The position numbers were made by a program, and so were the translations under genes. This document shows, piece after piece, positions 9,787 to 18,139 of a stretch of 35,288 bases of DNA. Source of the DNA: Pseudomonas donghuensis (lineage in GTDB: Bacteria > Pseudomonadota > Gammaproteobacteria > Pseudomonadales > Pseudomonadaceae); the NCBI RefSeq assembly GCF_000259195.1, contig NZ_JH650759.1:153305-188592 (forward strand), read 5' to 3'. Under the pieces are notes generated by a model, which was given only the letters and a program-made list of their open reading frames with translations, ran no database searches and had not been told where the DNA came from. How positions within the stretch are numbered: position 1 is the first letter of the stretch; the number at the start of each line of letters is the position of its first letter.

Positions 9787-9861
9787 GGGCTGCTTTGCAG
9801 CCCATCGCCGGCAACGCCGGCTCCCACACCGATTACTGTGGGAGCCGGCGTTGCCGGCGAT
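9787..9861. repeat. REPIN with an attached GGGCTGC hairpin, after azurin
   Basis: A perfect 25-bp inverted repeat, arms 9804-9828 and 9837-9861, with an 8-nt loop; the core reads GGAGCCGGCGTTGCCGGCG. Directly before the left arm is a second small hairpin, GGGCTGC-TTT-GCAGCCC (9787-9803). The element fills the gap between convergent azurin and nadE and may act as their shared transcript end. Confidence 0.9.
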
Positions 9862-9873
9862 TCAATCAGCGCC

Positions 9874-10701
9874 TCAAGGCGCGAACGGCATCTCGCGCTT
9901 GTGCTGGGTCTTGCGGTACGTGGCGCTGATGATATCGAAGGCTTCCTGGCTCACCGGCTCGCCATGCAGGAACGCATCGATCTGCGCATAGGTCACCCCA
10001 TGGGATGCTTCGTCCGGCTTGCCGGGCGCCAGGTCTTCCAGGTCCGCCGTCGGGACCTTTTCCACCAATGAGTGCGGCGCGCCAAAGCTGCGCGCGATGG
10101 CCCGTACCTGGTTCTTCACCAGGCCGCTGAGCGGTGCCAGGTCGCAGGAACCATCACCAAACTTGGTAAAGAAGCCCATCACCGCTTCGGCGGCGTGGTC
10201 GGTGCCGATCACCAGGCCCTGACGGGCGCCGGCGATGGTGTACTGAGCAACCATGCGCATGCGCGCCTTGGTATTGCCGACGACAAAGTCGACCATTGCC
10301 GGCGTGCCGTTCTCCAGGGCCTCGACCTCGGCTGCCAGGGCCCGCACGGCCGGGGCGATGTCGACGGTGTGCACCTCGTCTGCCTTGATCACCTCCAGGC
10401 AGGCCTGGGCATCGTGCTCGTCGTGCTGCAGTTGGTAGGGCAGGCGCACGGCGATGAAGCGGTACTGCTCGTCACCGGTCTCGCGGCGCAGTTCGTTGAT
10501 CGCCCGTTGCGCCATCAGCGCCGCGGTCAACGAGTCGACGCCGCCGCTGATGCCCAGCACCAGGGTCTTGAGCCGTGCGTTGCTCAGGCAGGTCTTGATG
10601 AACGCCACGCGCCGGGCGACTTCGGCGTCGAGCGCGGCGCTGTCGGTAAACGGCGGCTGGACCTTGAGCGCTTGCGCAATCTCTCGCTGGACGGCTTGCA
10701 T
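9874..10701 (-). CDS. nadE: NH3-dependent NAD+ synthetase
   Basis: 275 residues, the size of the ammonia-dependent form without a glutaminase domain. The PP-loop ATP pyrophosphatase motif SGGVDS is at 52-57. Later motifs ([41 protein letters not shown]) are those of NadE. It turns nicotinic acid adenine dinucleotide into NAD+, the last step of NAD synthesis. ATG 10701 has GGAG upstream that overlaps the end of pncB. Only 3 bp separate the two genes, so they form an operon. It ends next to a REPIN. Confidence 0.96.
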   Translation of the reverse strand: MQAVQREIAQALKVQPPFTDSAALDAEVARRVAFIKTCLSNARLKTLVLGISGGVDSLTAALMAQRAINELRRETGDEQYRFIAVRLPYQLQHDEHDAQACLEVIKADEVHTVDIAPAVRALAAEVEALENGTPAMVDFVVGNTKARMRMVAQYTIAGARQGLVIGTDHAAEAVMGFFTKFGDGSCDLAPLSGLVKNQVRAIARSFGAPHSLVEKVPTADLEDLAPGKPDEASHGVTYAQIDAFLHGEPVSQEAFDIISATYRKTQHKREMPFAP

Positions 10702-10704
10702 GAA

Positions 10705-11907
10705 TTACTCCTTGGACACTTTGAAGACGTGGCGCAGGTAGGCGACGAAGTTTTCGTCGCGGCATTGGGTCTTGGCCGCCTCATCGGAAATCTTGGCGAC
10801 GGGCTGGCCGTTACAGTCGGTCATTTTAAGCACGATGCTCATCGGCGCCACCCCGGGCAGGTCGCAGGTGAGGTTGGTGCCGATGCCGAAGCTGACGTTG
10901 ATCCGCCCGCGCAGGGCACGGAAGATCTCCAGCGACTTGGTCAGGTTCAGGCCGTCGGAGAACACCAGGGTCTTGGTCATCGGGTCGATCCCCAGCTTGC
11001 GGTAGTGGGCGATGGCCTTTTCCGCCCACTGCACCGGGTCGCCCGAGTCATGGCGCAGGCCGTCGAACAGCTTGGCAAAGTACAGGTCGAAATCGCTCAG
11101 GAAGGCATCCATGGTGATGCAGTCGGTCAGGGCGATGCCAAGCAGCCCGCGGTATTCGCGCACCCAGCAATCGAGCGCGGCGATCTGGCTGTCGATCAGC
11201 CGCGGCCCCAGTTGTTGATGGGCCATGATCCATTCATGGGCCATGGTCCCCAAGGGCTTGATATCCAGTTTCCGTGCCAGGTGCACGTTACTGGTGCCGA
11301 CAAAGCGCGCCGGGAAATCTTCCTTGAGCACCCGTACTACTTCTTCCTGAACCTTGTAGGAGAAGCGTCGGCGGGTGCCGAAGTCGGCGACCTGCAACTC
11401 GGCCAGCTCGTCGCTGCTGGCATTGGCCTTGAGCCAGTCGAACTTGCGGTACAGCTGGTCGCGCGCGTCGCTGAGCTTTGCCTGCGGATGACGATGGCGG
11501 TTGCGTACTTCGCTGATGATCGCAAGCAAAGGCACTTCAAACAGGATCACGTGCAGCCAGGGCCCGCGCAGGCGCAGGTACAGCTGATCGTTCTCCACCC
11601 CCAGTTGCAGGTAGCGCAGGTTGAAACGGAACAGCCCGAGAAAGCGCAAGAAGTCCGGCTTCATGAAGCTGATCTGCTCAAGAAAACCCAACTGGCCATT
11701 ACCCAGGCTCAGTTCGCACAGTTGCTCGATCTGTTCGCGGATCTGCGCCAGATAAGGGCGCAGGTCTTCACCATTGCGGCAGCGGAACTCCCATTCAACG
11801 TCGACGTTGGGGTAGTTGTGCAGCACGGCCTGCATCATGGTCAGCTTGTAGAAATCGGTGTCGAGCAGGTTCTGCACGATGCGATCGGCAAATGCACTCT
11901 CGCTCAT
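10705..11907 (-). CDS. pncB: Nicotinate phosphoribosyltransferase
   Basis: 400 residues, the normal length. The start [22 protein letters not shown] is typical, and the site of the phosphorylated histidine is visible as H224 in GTMAHEW; also present are FGTRRRFS and RHDSGDP. The enzyme joins nicotinate to PRPP, with ATP hydrolysis, to give nicotinate mononucleotide (Preiss-Handler salvage). I place the start at ATG 11907, with GGAG 7 nt upstream; the frame could extend 8 codons further but without a better site. With nadE downstream it covers two of the three steps from nicotinate to NAD. Confidence 0.95.
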   Translation of the reverse strand: MSESAFADRIVQNLLDTDFYKLTMMQAVLHNYPNVDVEWEFRCRNGEDLRPYLAQIREQIEQLCELSLGNGQLGFLEQISFMKPDFLRFLGLFRFNLRYLQLGVENDQLYLRLRGPWLHVILFEVPLLAIISEVRNRHRHPQAKLSDARDQLYRKFDWLKANASSDELAELQVADFGTRRRFSYKVQEEVVRVLKEDFPARFVGTSNVHLARKLDIKPLGTMAHEWIMAHQQLGPRLIDSQIAALDCWVREYRGLLGIALTDCITMDAFLSDFDLYFAKLFDGLRHDSGDPVQWAEKAIAHYRKLGIDPMTKTLVFSDGLNLTKSLEIFRALRGRINVSFGIGTNLTCDLPGVAPMSIVLKMTDCNGQPVAKISDEAAKTQCRDENFVAYLRHVFKVSKE

Positions 11908-12304
11908 AAAGGGCTCCAAAGGGGGGCGCACGCCATCACCAGCCGCGACGACGCACAGACCTGCGCATTGTGCCAGCCTTTATCGCTGCGGGGGCAGGCC
12001 AGGCCTGGGGTAATTCAGTAGCAGGCTACAGGTAGCGGCGCTTTTAGCGCTCAGCGGCTAGCCTGTAATGGTGCCCGCTGTAGCAGTCGCGCACCACGGA
12101 TGTGCAGTTCGGTTACGCATCCTGTTACAGGCCGGTTGCACGTAACCACAACCAAGGGTTGCAATGATGGCACTTCGCGGTTGCTCTTTTTTGCTGGAAC
12201 GGGTGGCGCTTGCCGTGAGGCAGACGGTTGCACGACCAATAAAAAAAGGCCGCGAATCCTTGCACTGCAACTTGTTCACGAGTTTTTCCAGAATAAAAAA
12301 CCAC
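11908..12304. other. Gene-free control region between pncB and liv operon
   Basis: About 400 bp without a credible gene. It must hold the pncB promoter (minus strand) and upstream control sites for the liv operon. Visible are a TACAGG/CCTGTA inverted repeat near 12024-12067 enclosing shorter GCGC pairs, a GTTAC/GTAAC repeat near 12124-12146, a possible NtrC site at 12091-12105, and A-rich runs just before the sigma-54 promoter. I could not assign the inverted repeats. Confidence 0.5.
12091..12105 (+). promoter_or_regulatory. Candidate NtrC enhancer site
   Basis: GCACCACGGATGTGC matches the NtrC pattern GCAC-N7-GTGC. It lies about 240 bp upstream of the start site predicted for the sigma-54 promoter at 12305-12320, a normal enhancer distance. 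NtrC control would fit a nitrogen-scavenging amino acid transporter. Single short site, so moderate support only. Confidence 0.4.
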
Positions 12305-12320
12305 TGGCACGGCGCTTGCT
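12305..12320 (+). promoter_or_regulatory. Sigma-54 promoter of the liv operon
   Basis: TGGCACGGCGCTTGCT is a full match to the -24/-12 consensus TGGCAC-N5-TTGCW. Transcription would start near 12331, giving a leader of about 48 nt before livK. The match, spacing and position are all right, so I consider it strong. Confidence 0.8.
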
Positions 12321-12378
12321 CAGAGCAATTGCTGAAAGTTGTAGTGCCAACCAAAAAAAACTCCAGGAGCACCACCTC

Positions 12379-13515
12379 ATGTCGCAGACGTTTTACAAGA
12401 AAGGCTTTCTGGCCCTTGCCGTGGCTACGGCGCTGGGCGTTTCTTCGTATGTTCAGGCCGACATCAAGATCGGCGTAGCAGGCCCGATGACCGGTGCCAA
12501 CGCAGCGTTTGGCGAGCAGTACATGAAAGGTGCACAGGCGGCGGCCGACAAGATCAACGCCGCAGGCGGTGTCAACGGCGAGAAGATTCAGCTGGTCAAG
12601 GGTGACGATGCCTGCGAGCCGAAGCAGGCCGTGGCCGTGGCCAACCGCCTGGTTGATCAGGAAAAGGTCGTCGGTGTGGTCGGGCACTTCTGCTCGTCCA
12701 ATACCATCCCCGCTTCGGAGGTGTACGACGAAGCCGGTGTCATCGCCATCACCCCGGGTTCGACCAACCCGCAAGTTACCGAACGCGGCCTGACTGGCAT
12801 GTTCCGCATGTGCGGGCGTGATGACCAGCAGGGCATCGTCGCCGGCGACTACATCGTCGATGTGCTCAAGGGCAAGAAGGTCGTGGTCCTGCACGACAAG
12901 GACACCTACGGCCAGGGCCTGGCCGATGCGACCAAGGCTCAACTGGTCAAACGCGGCGTGACACCAGTGCTGTATGAAGGCCTGACCCGTGGCGAGAAGG
13001 ACTTCAGCGCCGTGGTCACCAAGATCCGCGGAACCGGTGCCGACGTCGTCTACTTCGGTGGCCTGCACCCGGAAGCCGGCCCACTGGTCCGGCAACTGCG
13101 TGAGGCGGGTCTGAAAGACGTCAAGTTCATGTCCGACGACGGCATCGTCACCGACGAACTGGTCGCCACCGCTGGCGGCCCGCAGTACGTCGATGGCGTG
13201 TACATGACCTTCGGCGCCGACCCGCGCCTGCTGCCAGACAGCAAGGCAGTGGTTGAAGAGTTCCGCAAAGGCGGCACCGAACCTGAAGGCTACACCCTGT
13301 ATGCCTACGCCTCGGTCCAGGCCCTGGCCGCCGCCTTCAACGGCGCCAAGTCGAACAAGGGCGAAGACGCTGCCAAGTGGCTCAAGGCCAACCCGGTGCA
13401 AACCGTGATGGGTGAGAAGAAGTGGGACAGCAAGGGTGACCTGACGGTCTCCGACTACGTGGTCTACCAGTGGGACAAGGACGGCAAGTATCACCAACTG
13501 GAAAAACAAAAATAA
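12379..13515 (+). CDS. livK: Branched-chain amino acid ABC transporter, periplasmic binding protein
   Basis: 378 residues (LivJ/LivK/BraC family). The signal peptide is about 27 residues, ending SSYVQA before DIKIGVAGPMTGANA. The mature protein has the usual VKGDDACEPKQAV and GHFCSSNTIPAS segments with a cysteine pair. ATG 12379 has AGGAG 8 nt upstream. A much longer frame begins at 12100 but would hide the signal peptide and cover the promoter, so I reject it. First gene of livKHMGF; it captures leucine, isoleucine, valine and perhaps others in the periplasm. Pseudomonas species often have a second such system, so substrate range is uncertain. Confidence 0.95.
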   Translation: MSQTFYKKGFLALAVATALGVSSYVQADIKIGVAGPMTGANAAFGEQYMKGAQAAADKINAAGGVNGEKIQLVKGDDACEPKQAVAVANRLVDQEKVVGVVGHFCSSNTIPASEVYDEAGVIAITPGSTNPQVTERGLTGMFRMCGRDDQQGIVAGDYIVDVLKGKKVVVLHDKDTYGQGLADATKAQLVKRGVTPVLYEGLTRGEKDFSAVVTKIRGTGADVVYFGGLHPEAGPLVRQLREAGLKDVKFMSDDGIVTDELVATAGGPQYVDGVYMTFGADPRLLPDSKAVVEEFRKGGTEPEGYTLYAYASVQALAAAFNGAKSNKGEDAAKWLKANPVQTVMGEKKWDSKGDLTVSDYVVYQWDKDGKYHQLEKQK

Positions 13516-13524
13516 CAACGGTAG

Positions 13525-13561
13525 GCGACCCGGGCCTGTGCCCGGGTCGCTGCCCGGTTTT
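13525..13561 (+). terminator. Hairpin between livK and livH (partial terminator or mRNA stabiliser)
   Basis: A perfect 11-bp stem, GCGACCCGGGC (13525-13535) and its complement (13540-13550), with a 4-nt loop. Only a short TTTT follows at 13558-13561, after 7 other bases, so termination would be incomplete. Such hairpins after binding-protein genes commonly protect the upstream mRNA and lower expression of the downstream membrane genes. Confidence 0.7.
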
Positions 13562-13649
13562 GCGCCGTACCTGTCTTTTCTCGTAGATCTGCACAACCCT
13601 GCGCTGCGAGAGCCGCTTCATCCAGGGCTCACCGTAGTCGGCGCTTGTG

Positions 13650-13671
13650 CAATCTCAAATACGTGAGATTG
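13650..13671 (+). promoter_or_regulatory. Hairpin covering the livH ribosome binding region
   Basis: CAATCTCA (13650-13657) pairs perfectly with TGAGATTG (13664-13671) across a 6-nt loop. The right arm holds the GTGAGA that would be the livH ribosome site, and the ATG follows 4 nt later. Folding should reduce livH translation. Confidence 0.5.
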
Positions 13672-13675
13672 CGTT

Positions 13676-14590
13676 ATGGATGGTATTTTCCTGCAGCAAC
13701 TGGTCAATGGGCTGACCCTCGGGTCTGTCTATGGCCTGATCGCCATCGGCTACACAATGGTCTATGGCATCATCGGCATGATCAACTTCGCGCACGGCGA
13801 GGTGTATATGATTTCCGCGTATCTGGCGGCAATCAGCCTGGCATTGCTGGCGTATTTCGGTATCGAATCCTTCCCCTTGCTGATGCTCGGGACGCTGATC
13901 TTCACGGTGGTGGTCACTGGAGTCTACGGCTGGACCATCGAACGCATTGCCTACAAACCCCTGCGCAACTCCACCCGCCTGGCACCGCTGATCAGTGCCA
14001 TCGGTATCTCGCTGATCCTGCAGAACTACGCGCAGATCAGCCAGGGCGCACGCCAGCAAGGCGTACCGACCCTGCTCGAAGGCGCCTGGCGCGTCGAGGT
14101 GGGCACCGGTTTCGTCCAACTGACCTACACCAAGATCTTCATCCTGGTGGCTGCCTTCGTCGGCATGGCCGCACTCACCTACATCATCAAGTTCACCAAG
14201 CTTGGGCGCATGTGCCGGGCCACCCAGCAGGATCGCAAGATGGCCTCGATCCTGGGTATCAACACCGACCGGGTGATCTCCTATGTGTTCGTCATCGGTG
14301 CGGTAATGGCGGCCCTGGCCGGCGTACTGATCACCATGAACTACGGCACCTTCGACTTCTATGCCGGCTTCATCATCGGCATCAAGGCCTTCACCGCCGC
14401 GGTGCTCGGTGGCATCGGCTCGTTACCGGGCGCCATGCTCGGCGGGATCATCCTCGGTATTTCCGAGTCGCTGTTCTCCGGGCTGATCAACTCCGACTAC
14501 AAAGACGTGTTCAGTTTCTCGCTGCTGGTGCTGATCCTGATCTTCCGTCCCCAAGGCCTGCTGGGTCGCCCACTCGTGGCGAAGGTGTAA
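13676..14590 (+). CDS. livH: Branched-chain amino acid ABC transporter permease LivH
   Basis: 304 residues with about eight membrane segments. MDGIFLQQLVNGLTLGSVYG at the start and MVYGIIGMINFAHGEVYM are typical of LivH/BraD. The permease coupling region is around KFTKLGRMCRATQQDRKMA, followed by GINTDRVI. It forms half of the inner-membrane channel with LivM. It lies 160 bp after livK and 2 bp before livM, with hairpins in the leader that may reduce its expression relative to livK. Confidence 0.95.
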   Translation: MDGIFLQQLVNGLTLGSVYGLIAIGYTMVYGIIGMINFAHGEVYMISAYLAAISLALLAYFGIESFPLLMLGTLIFTVVVTGVYGWTIERIAYKPLRNSTRLAPLISAIGISLILQNYAQISQGARQQGVPTLLEGAWRVEVGTGFVQLTYTKIFILVAAFVGMAALTYIIKFTKLGRMCRATQQDRKMASILGINTDRVISYVFVIGAVMAALAGVLITMNYGTFDFYAGFIIGIKAFTAAVLGGIGSLPGAMLGGIILGISESLFSGLINSDYKDVFSFSLLVLILIFRPQGLLGRPLVAKV

Positions 14591-14592
14591 GT

Positions 14593-15876
14593 ATGTCTGC
14601 TGCCAAAACAACTACATTCGATATCAAGCGCAGCCTGATCGATGCGATTCTCGCCGGGCTGATTTCCCTGATCGTGTTCGGGCCCATCGTCGGCGTGGTG
14701 CTCGACGGCTACAGTTTCAACCTGGAACCCACCCGTGTTGCCTGGCTGGTGGCCGGGGTGATGGCCGGGCGCTTTATCCTCAGCCTGTTCCTGCAGACGC
14801 CCAAGGGCCAGTCGATCCTCCAGGGCTTCGAGGGCAGTGGTTCCGGCGTGCACGTGCTGGCGCCGGACTACAAGTCGCGGCTGCGCTGGATCATCCCGGC
14901 ACTGATCGTGATTGCCATCGTCTTTCCGTTCTTCGCCAACAAGTACTTGCTCACCGTGGTCATCCTCGGCCTGATCTACGTGCTGCTGGGCCTGGGCCTG
15001 AACATCGTGGTCGGTCTGGCGGGGCTGCTCGACCTGGGCTACGTGGCCTTCTATGCCATCGGCGCCTATGGCCTGGCGCTGGGTTACCAGTACCTGGGGC
15101 TGGGCTTCTGGACCGTGTTGCCGCTGGCGGCGCTGGCCGCGGCGCTGGCCGGGTGCATATTGGGCTTCCCGGTGCTGAGGATGCATGGTGACTACCTGGC
15201 CATCGTGACGCTGGGCTTTGGTGAAATCATCCGTCTGGTGCTCAACAACTGGCTGTCGTTCACCGGTGGTCCCAACGGCATGCCGGTGCCTTCGCCAACC
15301 TTCATGGGCCTGGAGTTTGGCCGGCGGGCCAAGGACGGCGGGGTGCCGTTCCACGAGTTCTTCGGCGTTGATTACAACCCCAACCTGAAATTCCTGTTCA
15401 TTTACATCGTGCTGTTCCTGGTGGTGCTGGCGGTGCTGTACATCAAGCACCGTTTGACCCGCATGCCGGTCGGTCGCGCCTGGGAAGCGCTGCGCGAAGA
15501 CGAGATCGCTTGCCGTTCCATGGGCTTGAACCATGTGCTGGTGAAACTCTCGGCCTTCACTCTCGGCGCCTCCACCGCCGGCCTTGCCGGGGTGTTTTTT
15601 GCCAGCTACCAGGGCTTCGTCAACCCGTCGTCGTTCACCTTCTTCGAGTCGGCGCTGATCCTCGCCATCGTTGTGCTCGGCGGCATGGGCTCGACGGTCG
15701 GTGTGGTGATCGCGGCGTTCGTGCTGACCGTGGCGCCCGAGCTGCTGCGCAGTTTCTCCGAGTACCGGGTGCTGCTGTTCGGCGTGCTGATGGTGCTGAT
15801 GATGATCTGGAGACCGCGCGGCCTGATTCGCATCAGCCGTACCGGTGTAGTCCCGCGTAAAGGAGTAGCGCCATGA
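14593..15876 (+). CDS. livM: Branched-chain amino acid ABC transporter permease LivM
   Basis: 427 residues with about ten membrane segments. An N-terminal extension of about 100 residues, as in BraE/LivM, precedes the core (GLNIVVGLAGLLDLGYVAFYA; GDYLAIVTLGFGEIIRL; coupling helix around GRAWEALREDEIACRSMGLN). ATG 14593 has GAAGG upstream. The frame is open back to 13645, but that part only antisenses livH sequence and is not real. Its TGA overlaps the livG ATG by 4 bp. Confidence 0.95.
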   Translation: MSAAKTTTFDIKRSLIDAILAGLISLIVFGPIVGVVLDGYSFNLEPTRVAWLVAGVMAGRFILSLFLQTPKGQSILQGFEGSGSGVHVLAPDYKSRLRWIIPALIVIAIVFPFFANKYLLTVVILGLIYVLLGLGLNIVVGLAGLLDLGYVAFYAIGAYGLALGYQYLGLGFWTVLPLAALAAALAGCILGFPVLRMHGDYLAIVTLGFGEIIRLVLNNWLSFTGGPNGMPVPSPTFMGLEFGRRAKDGGVPFHEFFGVDYNPNLKFLFIYIVLFLVVLAVLYIKHRLTRMPVGRAWEALREDEIACRSMGLNHVLVKLSAFTLGASTAGLAGVFFASYQGFVNPSSFTFFESALILAIVVLGGMGSTVGVVIAAFVLTVAPELLRSFSEYRVLLFGVLMVLMMIWRPRGLIRISRTGVVPRKGVAP

Positions 15877-16748
15877 GCGATGAGGTGATTCTCTCGGTCG
15901 ACAACCTGATGATGCAGTTTGGCGGGATCAAGGCGCTCAGTGACGTCAGCCTGAAGGTCAAGCGCAACTCCATCTTCGCCCTGATCGGCCCCAACGGTGC
16001 GGGTAAGACTACGGTGTTCAACTGCCTGACCGGCTTCTACAAAGCCAGTGGCGGCAACATCGAACTGAACCTGCGCGGCACCCGCACCAACGTGATCCAG
16101 CTGTTGGGCGAGCGCTTCCGGCTGGGCGATTTCGTCTCGCCCAAGCGCTTCATCAACCGCCTGCACTACAAGATGTTCGGCGGCACCCACCTGGTCAACC
16201 GCGCGGGCCTGGCGCGGACTTTCCAGAATATTCGCCTGTTTCGGGAAATGTCGGTGGTCGAGAACCTGCTGGTAGCCCAGCACATGTGGGTCAACCGCAA
16301 CCTGTTGGCTGGCGTGCTCAACACCAAGGGCTACCGCAAGGCCGAAAGCGATGCCCTGGACCATGCCTTCTACTGGCTGGAAGTGGTCGACCTGGTCGAC
16401 TGTGCCAACCGCCTGGCCGGTGAGCTGTCGTACGGGCAGCAACGTCGCCTGGAGATTGCCCGGGCCATGTGCACGCGCCCGCAAATCATTTGCCTGGACG
16501 AACCGGCCGCCGGCCTCAACCCGCAGGAAACCGAAGCGCTGAGCAAGATGATCCGTGTACTGCGCGACGAGCATGACCTGACCGTGGTGCTGATCGAGCA
16601 CGACATGGGCATGGTCATGAGTATTTCCGACCATATCGTGGTGCTCGACCACGGCAAACTGATCGCCGAAGGCGCGCCACAGGACATCCGTCACAACCCG
16701 ACGGTGATTGCCGCTTACCTGGGCGCCGATGAAGAGGAACTGGTATGA
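15873..16748 (+). CDS. livG: Branched-chain amino acid ABC transporter ATPase LivG
   Basis: 291 residues. Walker A GPNGAGKT is at 39-46, the signature LSYGQQRRLEIARAM near 185, Walker B CLDEPAAGLNP and the switch histidine in LIEHDMGMV follow. AAGGAG precedes the ATG. The protein is about 35 residues longer than the classic 255-residue LivG/BraF because of an insert between GFYKASGGNI and RAGLARTFQNIRLF, roughly residues 62-97. The insert is basic (SPKRFINRLHYKMFGG). It couples to LivH/LivM with LivF. Confidence 0.95.
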   Translation: MSDEVILSVDNLMMQFGGIKALSDVSLKVKRNSIFALIGPNGAGKTTVFNCLTGFYKASGGNIELNLRGTRTNVIQLLGERFRLGDFVSPKRFINRLHYKMFGGTHLVNRAGLARTFQNIRLFREMSVVENLLVAQHMWVNRNLLAGVLNTKGYRKAESDALDHAFYWLEVVDLVDCANRLAGELSYGQQRRLEIARAMCTRPQIICLDEPAAGLNPQETEALSKMIRVLRDEHDLTVVLIEHDMGMVMSISDHIVVLDHGKLIAEGAPQDIRHNPTVIAAYLGADEEELV

Positions 16749-17461
16749 GTACAGCGATCCTCGAACTGAAAGAGATCGACGTGTTTTACGGGCCGATCCA
16801 GGCCCTGAAAAAAGTCTCGCTGCACATCGATGAAGGTGAAACGGTGAGCCTGATCGGCTCCAACGGTGCCGGCAAGTCGACCCTGCTGATGTCGATCTTT
16901 GGCCAGCCGCGGGCGGCGGCCGGGCAGATCGTCTACCGTGGCACCGACATTACCCACAAGTCTTCGCACTATATCGCCTCCAACGGCATCGCCCAGTCGC
17001 CGGAAGGCCGGCGGGTTTTCCCCGACATGTCGGTGGAAGAGAACCTGATGATGGGCACCATCCCCATTGGCGACACGTTCGCCAGCGAGGACATGCAGCG
17101 CATGTTCGAGCTGTTCCCACGGCTCAAGGAGCGGCGCAACCAGCGCGCCATGACCATGTCCGGCGGCGAGCAGCAAATGCTCGCCATCGCCCGGGCGCTG
17201 ATGAGCCGTCCCAAGTTGCTGCTGCTCGATGAGCCGTCGCTGGGCCTGGCGCCGATCGTGGTCAAGCAGATCTTCGCCACCTTGCGCGAGCTGGCGCAGA
17301 CCGGCATGACCATCTTCCTGGTGGAGCAGAACGCCAACCATGCGCTGAAGCTCTCGGACCGCGCGTATGTGATGGTCAACGGCCATATCCGCATGACTGG
17401 CACTGGCCAGGAGCTGTTGGTCAACGAGGAGGTGCGTAACGCTTATCTGGGCGGGCACTGA
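16745..17461 (+). CDS. livF: Branched-chain amino acid ABC transporter ATPase LivF
   Basis: 238 residues, the usual length. Walker A GSNGAGKS, signature MSGGEQQMLAIARALM, Walker B LLLLDEPSLGLAP and LVEQNANHALK are all intact. The N-terminus ILELKEIDVFYGPIQALKKV is typical. It overlaps livG by 4 bp (ATGA) and closes the operon; a strong terminator starts 18 bp after its stop. Confidence 0.96.
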   Translation: MSTAILELKEIDVFYGPIQALKKVSLHIDEGETVSLIGSNGAGKSTLLMSIFGQPRAAAGQIVYRGTDITHKSSHYIASNGIAQSPEGRRVFPDMSVEENLMMGTIPIGDTFASEDMQRMFELFPRLKERRNQRAMTMSGGEQQMLAIARALMSRPKLLLLDEPSLGLAPIVVKQIFATLRELAQTGMTIFLVEQNANHALKLSDRAYVMVNGHIRMTGTGQELLVNEEVRNAYLGGH

Positions 17462-17478
17462 TCTGTAGCTGGAAAAAG

Positions 17479-17506
17479 CGCCCCGCCTGACGGGGCGTCT
17501 TTTTTT
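17479..17506 (+). terminator. Rho-independent terminator of the liv operon
   Basis: CGCCCCG (17479-17485), loop CCTGA, CGGGGCG (17491-17497), then a T-rich run TCTTTTTTTT-like to 17506, preceded by AAAAAG on the left. Stem, loop and T tract make it the clearest intrinsic terminator in the window. Confidence 0.92.
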
Positions 17507-17994
17507 GTCCACAGTTTTGTGGAAAACCTTGCAGTAACGTTCTTTTGGGCGCGACAGAAAGTCGCTTTAACTGGCTGTTTTATCAGCTTTTGAGTTGTCC
17601 ACCATTGGTGTGGAAGCGACTGTGGGTAACTTGGGTGCAGCTTGCTGTAGACCTTTATTTACAAGGCCTTCAGGCTTGTGGTTGTTTTTTGATCAGGTTT
17701 TTTTCCGGCGTTCGCATCAGGGTTTGTCAAGTGTTTTGTCCTTAGTGCAAATAGCGATTAACGGGCTCCAAATGCCTGTGGATAACTCTGTGGGCAAGCC
17801 TTGGAAAGATCGACGTACACAGCGTAGTTACAGGCCTGGAGCCATCATGGAAATCCGCGCCGTGAGCGCGCGCCACGGCCCTGAGGTCAAGGCCAGCGCC
17901 CAAGGTCAAGGAAAATACTTGCGCAAGGCCCGGATTACATGGCTTTCAGGGTTTTCAAGTTGCCCCCGGATTTTGTGGAAGGGCTTGTGGATAA
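17505..17994. other. Cluster of DnaA-box-like 9-mers in a 600-bp gene-free stretch
   Basis: Two exact TGTGGATAA boxes (complement of TTATCCACA) lie at 17777-17785 and 17986-17994. Near matches lie at 17505-17513 (TTGTCCACA), 17518-17526 (TGTGGAAAA), 17621-17629 (TGTGGGTAA), and weaker ones at 17595-17603 and 17789-17797. T-rich patches sit at 17680-17704. From 17507 to 18139 I find no credible gene: the frames present lack ribosome sites and family resemblance. dnaA and rpmH are not nearby, so this is not the standard origin site. It could titrate or recharge DnaA, be a regulated promoter region, or be a remnant. Confidence 0.5.
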
Positions 17995-18139
17995 GATGAG
18001 CAAAGTTTGCCGCAGGCCTTCTATACCGGGCCTTTCCAAGGTTTGATCGATTTTTGTACAGTAAACCGAATGGCTTGCTGCCGGATGCGATGGTGGGCAT
18101 GCTGAAAACCCTGTGATCAGCCTCATCAAGGAGACCCGC

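Noticed and set aside
10072..12021. 649-codon plus-strand open frame across nadE and pncB
   Set aside because: It is antisense to two intact, well-recognised genes, is rich in H/Q/G as mirror frames of high-GC genes are, and lacks a ribosome site.
12168..12185. A second sigma-54-like site, TGGCAC...TTGCT
   Set aside because: The spacer is 7 rather than 5 bases, so the -24 and -12 elements are out of register; the site at 12305 is exact.
12100..12378. N-terminal extension of livK
   Set aside because: It would hide a clear signal peptide and include the sigma-54 promoter; ATG 12379 has AGGAG at good distance.
12058..13596. 512-codon minus-strand open frame opposite livK
   Set aside because: Mirror frame of livK and its promoter; composition typical of antisense of high-GC coding DNA.
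13645..14592. Long N-terminal extension of livM
   Set aside because: This part only overlaps livH in another frame; the true livM starts at ATG 14593 with a ribosome site and MSAAKTT.
17505..17994. Calling the DnaA-box region the chromosomal origin oriC
   Set aside because: The usual Pseudomonas origin neighbours (dnaA, rpmH, dnaN) are absent and the boxes are too scattered; only a candidate DnaA-binding locus is claimed.
17595..17999. 134-codon frame in the DnaA-box region, and its minus-strand counterpart
   Set aside because: No ribosome site, no domain, odd composition; the minus frame continues antisense through ydfG.
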